Assembly: GCA_023229245.1 (NCBI GenBank)
Contig: JALNZU010000045.1
Location: 1-22,617, forward strand
Direction: 5' to 3'
Origin: Bacteroidales bacterium
Lineage (GTDB): Bacteria; Bacteroidota; Bacteroidia; Bacteroidales; F082
Length of the DNA: 22,617 nucleotides
Below are positions 1 through 6,656 of the stretch, in pieces (within the stretch, counting starts at the first letter, position 1; every line of letters starts with the position of its first letter). The translations under genes were made by a program, and so were the position numbers. Below the pieces are notes generated by a model. The model saw nothing but the letters and a program-made list of their open reading frames with translations. It searched no databases and had not been told where the DNA came from.

Positions 1-40
1 CGGAGAACGCTGGCGGGTTCAGAAACTCATGAAACACTAA
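1..40 (+). pseudogene. 3' tail of a T9SS sorting-domain gene (cut by window edge)
   Basis: The first 40 bases read in frame as GERWRVQKLMKH followed by TAA. This is the last beta-strand and basic tail of a T9SS type A C-terminal sorting domain. It is nearly identical to the tails encoded at 5139-5375, 5596-5832 and 6066-6291, and close to the end of the protein encoded at 816-2360. The upstream part lies outside the window, so it may be a real gene end or another orphan domain copy. The following 250 bases match the spacer of the tandem repeat at 4974-6485. Confidence 0.6.
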
Positions 41-133
41 GGAACGGAAGTGCTTTATTCAGTATTAACTCTAACAAACTGATACTAACACAAATGATTC
101 TCCAGACATCAAGCAGTTGTAAAGAATTGTGTG

Positions 134-268
134 AGATTTCTCGCTGACGCTCGAAATAACGTGGATTTTTTTACAGACAGAGAGTTCTACACATAGGCGG
201 CTCAGCCGCCTATGTATAGAACTCCTTACCCAACTACCTGTTGTCATTCCGAACGCAGTGAGGAATCT
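134..268. repeat. Nested palindromic element, copy 1
   Basis: The outer arms are AGATTTCTCGCTGACGCTCG.. at 134-160 and GTCATTCCGAACGCAGTGAG.. at 243-268, which are imperfect reverse complements. Inside is a 20-bp stem (182-201 with 205-224) around a 3-nt loop, with one mismatch. Four further copies lie at 5014, 5471, 5929 and 6387. The flanks (about 1-290) are also shared with those copies, so this is part of a longer composite repeat lying left of the secreted-protein genes. Confidence 0.85.
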
Positions 269-290
269 AAAAAAAATACATCTCTAATTT

Positions 291-815
291 TTATGAATGG
301 GCAGAAACAGTTTCAAAACTATAGGTACTTAGGCTCATACAATACTACGAATTATTAAAATAAAGAAAATGTTCAATTTGTTTTACTAAATTTACTTTAA
401 TTATCTAAATCTGTGAGTCCCGCTTATTTATGTTTGATTTTGAGACTTTTTTATCAAAAAAAATAATTAAAAAAGACAAACAGTATTTTATAACGATTCT
501 AAATAAGATTTTATATACTGACCTCCAATTAGTTAGTATTCATTACAAATCCACCGAATGGGTTCTTGTTTTTTTTTGCTTGAATTTTACGTAGAGTCTT
601 TGTATATTGCAAGCTTAATTATAACTCACAAGTATTTAGTTATGAAGACACAACAACTTAGATACCCTTGCGAGCGTTCCTTATGGTCACCATCAGAAAC
701 GGGAAAAGGTATTATGATAAGGCTTCCTATAGGCCTATTGTGCCGCAATTACAATGAACTTTGCAGCAAAAGAATAATTATTATAACTTAATTAACGGTA
801 GTTATCATAAACAAA
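291..815. other. AT-rich intergenic stretch, no supported gene
   Basis: The repeat similarity stops near 290. The next 525 bases are AT-rich, with poly-A and poly-T runs. An open frame at 558-791 translates to a low-complexity, cysteine-containing peptide with no domain, ribosome site or family resemblance, so I do not call it. I found no TAnnTTTG promoter box on the plus strand upstream of the gene at 816. The stretch probably holds the 5' region of that gene and possibly a decayed sequence. Confidence 0.5.
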
Positions 816-2360
816 ATGATTTATAATTCGCTAAAAATATATTTATTGATTTTTTTGAATGTCTTGCTCATCTCGTTCATAAAGGCACAAAGCAGCTTTT
901 ATTTCGAGTACGAAAAATCATCACCTATGCAAGGGAAGGATATAGTAGAGACAAGCAATAATGAGTTTCTGGTTTTAGTAATTGTCCCCCCTGCATATGG
1001 GTACGATATGCTTGTTAGATTATCTGCTAATGGTGAAGCGATATCGCAATATCATTTTGGAAGTCCTGATACTATTATAAGTTTATCCGGAATACATCGG
1101 TTTGATGACAACCATATAGTTTTAACCGGCCTGGCACAATTCTCTGAGAACTTGAACGACTGCTATGCCCTACAAATACATTTAGATGATGAACTGCATA
1201 TCAATGAACAAATTTATACCCAAATACAACATCATCTTGAAATTTTTTATACAACTCTGGATGATAATAATAACTTAATATGGGCCGGCTCCTATGGCTC
1301 TTATGGATCTTTGGATATTATAATTATCAAGATTGATATGTTTGGAAATTTATTAAACTCTACTACCCATATAATTGAAGGAAATCATTTTGTTAATGAT
1401 GTTATTCAGTTTTTTGAGAATCCGATTAAATATGGTATTTCCGTGACTGGTCCGATGGAAGGTTATATAAATCAAGGACAAGAGTTTTTTCTTCAATTTG
1501 ATGAAGACTTACAATACTTAAAAACTGATAAGATACCAAATATTAGAGGTGTGGGAAATACGAATATGGCAATTGTAGATAATGGTTTAATTGCATTTGC
1601 CGGAAAAAGTTTTTCTCCTTGTACTATCATGTCCGGATTTGATAATCACCAATATTATAATACTTTGGAGTGGATCTTTGCAAATTATACTGAAGACGCT
1701 AATAAATCCGTATTCGTGCTTGCAGACGAATCTATTTCTACACTTGGCTATATTACTTTCGGAGATGGGATTGTTAGAGACTTTCCGGCACCTTACCGTG
1801 CAATAAGTTCTTATGAGCCTCATATTATTTATACAGCCGGCATTAAGAATATAATTCCTACCCAATGGCCATATCAAAATGAAGCTTCTTGGATCAGAGT
1901 TAATAAATTAGATAATGAGTTAAATATTATTTGGGAGAAATATATTGGCGGTGATGCATATTATCAAGTGAATAGTGTAACGGCTACTTCTGATGGAGGG
2001 GTTGTCTTATCTGGGTTCAAGACTTATCCCGGTCAGGCGCCATTAATGAATTTATTGGCGATAAAACTAAAACCGGATGGCACTGTTTCTTTAGACGAAT
2101 ACCCTGCTGTGGAATCTGCTTTTGTGATTTCTGTTTTTCCTAATCCTGCCAATACCGAAACCCAAATACAATTTGCCGAAAATGCAGTTCTTGAAAACGC
2201 AATGATTGAGCTTTACTGCCCCAGCGGCAGGCTTTTATATATAGCAAGGCCTACGAATCATTTTCATCCCATTGATGTCGCACATTTGTCACAAGGCATG
2301 TATTTGCTACGTCTCTGGGACGGCGAGCGCTGGCGGGTGCAGAAATTGATGAAACAATGA
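816..2360 (+). CDS. Secreted protein with T9SS type A sorting domain
   Basis: This 514-residue protein begins with a basic N-terminus and a hydrophobic stretch (residues about 7-24) ending KAQ, a Sec signal peptide. The body (about 26-430) has repeated motifs such as WIRVNKLDNELNIIWEKYIGG and SDGGVVLSGF, resembling the blade-like repeats of Bacteroidota secreted beta-propeller proteins. The last 75 residues are a T9SS C-terminal domain: VFPNPAN, a central strand with SGRLLY, and a closing GMYLLRLWDGERWRVQKLMK. The domain is recognised by the outer-membrane type IX machinery and normally removed, so the product should be surface-attached or released. Its cargo function is unknown. The last ~55 bp are highly similar to the orphan sorting-domain copies at 5139-6291. 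No Shine-Dalgarno is evident, as is common in this phylum. Confidence 0.85.
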   Translation: MIYNSLKIYLLIFLNVLLISFIKAQSSFYFEYEKSSPMQGKDIVETSNNEFLVLVIVPPAYGYDMLVRLSANGEAISQYHFGSPDTIISLSGIHRFDDNHIVLTGLAQFSENLNDCYALQIHLDDELHINEQIYTQIQHHLEIFYTTLDDNNNLIWAGSYGSYGSLDIIIIKIDMFGNLLNSTTHIIEGNHFVNDVIQFFENPIKYGISVTGPMEGYINQGQEFFLQFDEDLQYLKTDKIPNIRGVGNTNMAIVDNGLIAFAGKSFSPCTIMSGFDNHQYYNTLEWIFANYTEDANKSVFVLADESISTLGYITFGDGIVRDFPAPYRAISSYEPHIIYTAGIKNIIPTQWPYQNEASWIRVNKLDNELNIIWEKYIGGDAYYQVNSVTATSDGGVVLSGFKTYPGQAPLMNLLAIKLKPDGTVSLDEYPAVESAFVISVFPNPANTETQIQFAENAVLENAMIELYCPSGRLLYIARPTNHFHPIDVAHLSQGMYLLRLWDGERWRVQKLMKQ

Positions 2361-2362
2361 GG

Positions 2363-2392
2363 TACCTTATAACATCGCATATATATAAGGTA
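2363..2392 (+). terminator. Possible hairpin after the T9SS gene
   Basis: TACCTTATA (2363-2371) and TATAAGGTA (2384-2392) form a 9-bp stem with a 12-nt loop, beginning 2 bp after the stop codon. The stem is AU-rich and only TTTC follows, so it is a weak terminator at best. Confidence 0.3.
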
Positions 2393-2451
2393 TTTCGTAT
2401 GAATATTATTTATGATTTAGCATATTAAATTATTTTTTAAAACAAAATGTT

Positions 2452-3003
2452 ATGAATACAGAATTTTTTAAATTAATAACGGTAGTAATGTTCTGTTTAT
2501 TTATTGGGACAAGCTGCCAAAAAGACAAAATTGAATTTGCGGATGAAAATATTGAAATTTCTTCAATACCCTCAATAGCTATTTATAAAACCAAAAATGA
2601 TTATTTCGAAAATATCCGTGTTCAAGTTTTGGAAGATGGTAGAGTGAATGCTATACCTTGTTTGACTTTGAATGATCCAAGAATAATAGTTGATGAAAAT
2701 GGAAAAATCAAGGTAAAGACTCGATGGCGGTTAAGAAATGGGTATATTGTTGATAAAGAATCAAGTATAAATCATGTTTTTACAGATATCACTTATCAGG
2801 AATATATTGACTGGAATACTTCAAATGGTGTTAACAGCTGGTCCGGTAGTTCAATAGCGCCCCGAATAATTGATAGCGATCCATTTACTGAATATTATGT
2901 TTATTATGGCATCGGCAAACCTGAAAGAATATTCACTGTAGGTGAAATTTACGAAATGATTGAAGATGGAACCTTTAAATCGGTTTTTACACAATTAAAA
3001 TAG
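2452..3003 (+). CDS. Small lipoprotein upstream of the C10 protease
   Basis: The 183-residue protein has a lipoprotein signal: a hydrophobic stretch MFCLFIGTSC with Cys23 as the predicted lipidated residue, followed by a charged QKDK. The mature part is beta-rich in appearance and has a DENGKIKVKTRWRLRNG segment. I recognise no family. The gene is 26 bp upstream of the C10 protease gene on the same strand, so the two are probably cotranscribed. Some C10 protease loci, in Streptococcus and Bacteroides fragilis, encode dedicated inhibitors next to the protease. This lipoprotein is a candidate by position only; I see no inhibitor signature. It could also simply be a hypothetical surface lipoprotein. 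Confidence 0.75.
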   Translation: MNTEFFKLITVVMFCLFIGTSCQKDKIEFADENIEISSIPSIAIYKTKNDYFENIRVQVLEDGRVNAIPCLTLNDPRIIVDENGKIKVKTRWRLRNGYIVDKESSINHVFTDITYQEYIDWNTSNGVNSWSGSSIAPRIIDSDPFTEYYVYYGIGKPERIFTVGEIYEMIEDGTFKSVFTQLK

Positions 3004-3029
3004 ATTAATTTTTTATCAAATAAGTTAAA

Positions 3030-4973
3030 ATGAAAACAATAATCAACACATCCTATAAAAAAGTTAGTATCCCCTTTCTTCTTTTAATTACATTTCTCTT
3101 TTCGATTAATCTGAATGCTAAAAATGTTTCACTAGAAACGGCTAGCCAGCTTGCTGTCAATGTTTTTTCTGAGAAAACAGGGCTTGCGAAAAGCTTACTT
3201 GAAATCAAAGAAATTATTTCTATAAGAAATGGGGACTTAGTATTATATCGTATTTTTAATTTTAGCCCAAATGGTTATATTGTTGTTACCGCCGACGATA
3301 ATGTAAGACCGGTAATCGGTTACGGATTAAAAAGCAATTTTGATTTTGCCAAAGCCCCTCCTGCACTTATATACTTGCTTAATGAATACAAAAATGAGTT
3401 GGAGTACATCATCGAGAATAAATTAAACGTAGATGAGGAAAATACAGTTACTTGGAGGAAATATTCCGACAAAAACTATGTGCCGAATAGAAGTTATACT
3501 TTAGGTGATAATTTGATAAAAACTACTTGGGGCCAAAGGAGTCCATATAATAGTAGTTGTCCTTTGGATCCAAATACTGGCAGAAGGTGTCTTGTTGGAT
3601 GTACGGCTGTAGCGTTGGGACAAATACTTAATTATTGGAATTGCAAGGTGTTTCCAGATGGAACAAAAACTTATTTTCCAAATATTTATTTCCAATCTCC
3701 TTTGACGGTTAATTTTTATGATCAGAATTATGACTGGGATATAATTAGTACGCAACCCGCATCAGCTGCTGATTTACTTTACCATTGTGGAGTTGCAATT
3801 GGGGTTAATTACTCTGAAACTGCAACTAGTGGTATTAGTTATAACGTGGAACAAGCATTGATAAATTATTTTGGTTTTCAAACATTAGGTTTACAACCGA
3901 AAAACGAAGACATGACTACTTGGATAAATATGTTAAAGAATGATATTGACAAGGGTCGTCCTATTTATTATGCCGGAATAAATACCACTGTATATCCTAA
4001 CACTGGTCATGCTTGGGTGATTGATGGATATAAACAAACTGATGAGTTTCATTGTAACTGGGGCTGGGACGGTGAACATGATGATTATTATTATTTAGCT
4101 AATTTAATTCCCGGCACATCTAATTACAACTCCAATCAGCAAGCTATAATTGGAGCTGAACCAATTTTAGATGACTGTTTCAAACTTGATGGTTTATCAA
4201 CAATTTGTTTTCCGGATACAACTCAATATAAAGTAACCATTCCGTCTACAGCTAGTGTAATATGGGGTAAAAGTACAAATTTGACTCAGATTGGCAGTAA
4301 TACCAATACTATATTTAAAGTAAGGGCTAGTGGTTCTGGAAATGGATTTGTGACTGCCACTATAAAAAACAGCCAAGGGCAAGTTTTTTTAACAAGAACA
4401 AAAAATATTTGGGTGGGGATGCCACATACTCCCACTGATATTATCCCGTTTTGGAACAATGGAATGGAGTTTGGCAATGATTCTTATTATGAATTTAGGG
4501 TTAGACCACATCCCAGTTCTACTTATTATACATGGCAAGTTGATGGTGGCACTATTATTAGTGGACAAGGGACTAATTGGATAACAGTAAAAACTATAAA
4601 AATACCTGCTAATGTTCAGGCTCAATTTGGTGTTGCCGTTAAAGCAGGAAACAATTGTGGCGAAAGCGTCTGGTTTAATCGTACAGGCTGGGTTGTGCCA
4701 GGAACAGGTGCTACTCGCATGCTGCTTTCTCCTAACCCAACTAGCGGAGAAACTTTTCTTACTATCGAATCCAACACTATCGAAACGACTTTTGATGAAA
4801 ACACCTTATGGGATTTAGAGGTTTACTCAGGATCGAATCTATTACAAACCAAACAAACTGGATTACGTGGTCGAAATGCCAGAATACAAACAGCAGGATG
4901 GAAAGAAGGAGTTTACTTGGTACGAATAATATACCAAGACGGAGTTCTAACCGGAAAACTGATAGTAGAATAA
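3030..4973 (+). CDS. C10 family cysteine protease (streptopain-like) with T9SS domain
   Basis: The 647-residue secreted protease has a signal peptide (about 1-30, hydrophobic PFLLLITFLFSI, ending NAK). A propeptide of the streptopain/Spi type (about 31-140) includes the typical NGYIVVTADDNVRPVIGYG. The C10 catalytic domain spans about 155-370. The nucleophile is Cys191 in CLVGCTAVALGQIL and the histidine is His327 in GHAWVIDGY. The HCNWGWDG motif (Asn343, Trp344) completes the active-site signature. Residues about 375-560 look like Ig/PKD-type beta domains. The last ~80 residues (LSPNPTSGE... to GVYLVRIIYQDGVLTGKLIVE) are a T9SS sorting domain of a different subtype from the neighbour at 816. 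The enzyme should act outside the cell on protein substrates. The stop codon is directly fused to a composite repeat whose spacer resembles this gene's own 3' end. Confidence 0.92.
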   Translation: MKTIINTSYKKVSIPFLLLITFLFSINLNAKNVSLETASQLAVNVFSEKTGLAKSLLEIKEIISIRNGDLVLYRIFNFSPNGYIVVTADDNVRPVIGYGLKSNFDFAKAPPALIYLLNEYKNELEYIIENKLNVDEENTVTWRKYSDKNYVPNRSYTLGDNLIKTTWGQRSPYNSSCPLDPNTGRRCLVGCTAVALGQILNYWNCKVFPDGTKTYFPNIYFQSPLTVNFYDQNYDWDIISTQPASAADLLYHCGVAIGVNYSETATSGISYNVEQALINYFGFQTLGLQPKNEDMTTWINMLKNDIDKGRPIYYAGINTTVYPNTGHAWVIDGYKQTDEFHCNWGWDGEHDDYYYLANLIPGTSNYNSNQQAIIGAEPILDDCFKLDGLSTICFPDTTQYKVTIPSTASVIWGKSTNLTQIGSNTNTIFKVRASGSGNGFVTATIKNSQGQVFLTRTKNIWVGMPHTPTDIIPFWNNGMEFGNDSYYEFRVRPHPSSTYYTWQVDGGTIISGQGTNWITVKTIKIPANVQAQFGVAVKAGNNCGESVWFNRTGWVVPGTGATRMLLSPNPTSGETFLTIESNTIETTFDENTLWDLEVYSGSNLLQTKQTGLRGRNARIQTAGWKEGVYLVRIIYQDGVLTGKLIVE

Positions 4974-5013
4974 ATGATTCTCCAGACATCAAGCAGTTGT
5001 AAAGAATCATGTG

Positions 5014-5149
5014 AGATTTCTCGCTGACGCTCGAATTGACGCGGAGCTCTTTACAGACAGGGAGTTCTACACATAGGTGGCTGCGCCGCCTATGTGTAGA
5101 ACTCCTTATCCCAATTACCTATTGTCATTCCGAACGCAGTGAGGAATCT
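5014..5149. repeat. Nested palindromic element, copy 2
   Basis: The outer arms are 5014-5040 and 5124-5149. The inner stem pairs 5061-5081 with 5085-5105 (loop TGC), with one G.T pair, GGTGG opposite CCGCC. It starts 40 bp after the C10 protease stop and could protect or end that transcript, although no U-run follows the stem. Confidence 0.85.
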
Positions 5150-5375
5150 AAAAAAGTGTATTTATGGTTTTTATGAATGGATAGAGCTTCCTGAGCATGA
5201 CATTCAAGCTGTCATGCAGCTGCTACTCATTAGTCCGACAGGGCGTACGCTGTATGAGGCACCGGCTAAGGGACGTTTTCATCAGATAGCATTGGAGTCT
5301 TATCCGGCAGGTTTGTACCTAGTACGCCTCTGGGACGGAGAAGGCTGGCGGGTACAGAAACTCATGAAACACTAA
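5139..5375 (+). pseudogene. Orphan T9SS sorting-domain fragment, unit 1
   Basis: The open frame carries about 62 sorting-domain residues, from ELPEHDIQAVMQLLLISPTG through GLYLVRLWDGEGWRVQKLMKH. It lacks the FPNP start of the domain, and no cargo domain or signal peptide precedes it. The only available start is a GTG inside the palindromic repeat, so translation is doubtful. It is best read as the 3' end of a gene copied with its downstream repeat. It might act as a donor of sorting-domain sequence by recombination; that is inference. Confidence 0.7.
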
Positions 5376-5470
5376 GGAAAGGAAGTACTTTATTCAGTAT
5401 TAACTCTAACAAACTGATAGTAAAGTAAATGATTCTGCAGGCATCAAGCAGTCGTAAAGAATCGTATGCG

Positions 5471-5606
5471 AGATTTCTCGCTGACGCTCGAAATGACCTG
5501 GATCTTTTTACAGACAGAGAGTTCTACACATAGGCGGCGCAGCCGCCTATGTGTAGAACTCCTTATCCCCACTACCTGTTGTCATTCCGAACGCAGTGAG
5601 GAATCT
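5471..5606. repeat. Nested palindromic element, copy 3
   Basis: The outer arms are 5471-5497 and 5581-5606. The inner stem is a perfect 20-bp inverted repeat, GAGTTCTACACATAGGCGGC at 5519-5538 with its complement at 5542-5561 and loop GCA. This is the only copy whose inner stem and both outer arms all look intact. Confidence 0.88.
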
Positions 5607-5832
5607 AAAAAAGTGTATCTATGGTTTTTATGAATGGATAGAGCTTCCTGAGCATGACATTCAAGCTGTCATGCAGCTGCTACTCATTAGTCCGACAGGG
5701 CGTACGCTGTATGAGGCACCGGCTAAGGGACGTTTTCATCAGATAGCATTGGAGTCTTATCCGGCCGGTTTGTACTTGGTACGCCTCTGGGACGGAGAAC
5801 GCTGGCGGATACAGAAACTCATGAAACACTAA
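5596..5832 (+). pseudogene. Orphan T9SS sorting-domain fragment, unit 2
   Basis: This is a near-identical copy of the 5139-5375 frame, exactly 457 bp downstream. It differs by WDGERWRIQ in place of WDGEGWRVQ plus a few silent changes. Like unit 1 it begins within the palindromic repeat and has no cargo, signal peptide or FPNP motif. The open frame has been retained, while the third unit has a stop codon. Confidence 0.7.
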
Positions 5833-5928
5833 GGAACGTAAGTACTTTATTCAGTAATAAACTCTAACAAACTGATAGTAAAATAAATGATTCTCCAGAC
5901 ATCAAGCAGTCGTAAAGAATCGTGTATG

Positions 5929-6064
5929 AGATTTCTCGCTGACGCTCGAAATGACCTGGATCTTTTTACAGACAGGGAGTTCTACACATAGGCGGTGCAG
6001 CCGCCTATGTGAAGAACTCCTTATCCCAATTACCTGTTGTCATTCCGAACGCAGTGAGGAATCC
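5929..6064. repeat. Nested palindromic element, copy 4
   Basis: The outer arms are 5929-5955 and 6039-6064. The inner stem pairs 5976-5995 with 6001-6020, with one mismatch (GTGAAG instead of GTGTAG) and a 5-nt loop. Confidence 0.85.
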
Positions 6065-6065
6065 A

Positions 6066-6291
6066 AAAAAAGTATAACTCTAATTTTAAGGAATGGGTAG
6101 AGCTTCCTGAGCATGACATTCAAGCTGTCATGCAGCTGCAACGCATCAGCCCGACATGACATACGCTGTATGAGGCACCGGCTAAGGGACGTTTTTATCA
6201 GATAGCATTGGAGTCTTATCCGGCAGGTTTATACTTGGTACGCCTCTGGGACGGAGAACGCTGGCGGGTGCAGAAATTAATGAAACACTAA
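6066..6291 (+). pseudogene. Orphan T9SS sorting-domain fragment, unit 3, with stop codon
   Basis: This is the third copy of the sorting-domain segment. It encodes the same C-terminal part (GLYLVRLWDGERWRVQKLMKH) but has an in-frame TGA at 6157-6159, where units 1 and 2 read GGG (Gly). The front part is also diverged. It is a broken copy, and its more diverged state suggests it is older than units 1 and 2. Confidence 0.75.
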
Positions 6292-6386
6292 GGAAAGGAA
6301 GTACTTTATTCAGTATTAACTCTAACAAACTGATAGTAAAATAAATGATTCCGCAAGCATGAAGCAGTCGTAAAGAATCATGTGTG

Positions 6387-6477
6387 AGATTTCTCGCTGA
6401 CGCTCGACATGACGTGGAGCTTTTTACAGACAGAGAGTTCTACACATAGGCGGCACAGCCGCCTATGTGTAGAACTC
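6387..6477. repeat. Nested palindromic element, copy 5 (right arm missing)
   Basis: The left outer arm starts at 6387. The inner stem is perfect (6435-6454 with 6458-6477, loop ACA). The right outer arm GTCATTCC.. is absent: similarity stops at ATCCC near 6485, close to the tRNA 3' end. The strong stem is downstream of the tRNA on its strand and could stop tRNA read-through. Confidence 0.8.
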
Positions 6478-6522
6478 CTTATCCCTTTGCTAAATATTGT
6501 TCTCAATCCCGGCAAAAAACAG

Positions 6523-6595
6523 AGCCTTCCATGGGACTCGAACCCACGACCTGCTCATTACGAGTGAGCTGCTCTACCGACTGAGCTAAGAAGGC
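6523..6595 (-). tRNA. tRNA-Thr (anticodon CGT)
   Basis: Read on the minus strand, the 73 bases fold as a standard tRNA. The acceptor stem is GCCTTCT with GGAAGGC (one T.G pair). The D-arm is GCTC..GAGC. The anticodon stem is GCTCA/TGAGC with loop CTCGTAA, giving anticodon CGT, which reads ACG (Thr). The T-arm is GTGGG-TTCGAGT-CCCAT and the discriminator base is T. CCA is not encoded, as is usual in this phylum. Confidence 0.95.
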
Positions 6596-6608
6596 TTTAG
6601 TATGGCTG

Positions 6609-6616
6609 CAAAGGTA
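6609..6616 (-). promoter_or_regulatory. -7 box of the tRNA-Thr promoter
   Basis: The minus strand reads TACCTTTG, matching the Bacteroidota TAnnTTTG -7 consensus, and ends 13 bp upstream of the mature tRNA 5' end. No clear TTTG -33 box lies at the expected distance. Confidence 0.6.
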
Positions 6617-6656
6617 GTGGAATTTCACTAATTCTAATTTGTGCCTGTTGGTTTTT

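Larger units (their letters stand above)
4974..6485 (+). repeat. Tandem composite repeat, period about 457 bp
   Basis: The sequence GTCATTCCGAACGCAGTGAG recurs at 5124, 5581 and 6039, giving periods of 457 and 458 bp. Each unit contains, in order, a truncated sorting-domain coding segment, a stop, a spacer including ACTGATAGTAAA.TAAATG, and the nested palindrome. The left end (4974-5123) is a partial unit fused to the protease stop codon. The right end breaks off near 6485, 38 bp from the tRNA. Units 1 and 2 differ at only a few positions; unit 3 is more diverged. Bases 1-290 of the window are a further copy. Confidence 0.9.

Noticed and set aside
558..791. 77-codon open frame before the T9SS gene
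   Set aside because: Low-complexity translation, no domain or ribosome site, and no sign of codon bias; treated as chance in AT-rich DNA.
5061..5105. Rho-independent terminator of the C10 protease
   Set aside because: The stem is strong, but no U-run follows and the same stem recurs four more times, including where no gene ends; kept as a repeat instead.
4974..6485. CRISPR array
   Set aside because: The repeats have a period of about 457 bp and the spacers are themselves repeated; no cas genes are present.
6485..6523. tRNA-Thr as an attachment site for an integrated element
   Set aside because: The repeat array merely stops near the tRNA 3' end. There is no duplicated tRNA end and no integrase nearby.
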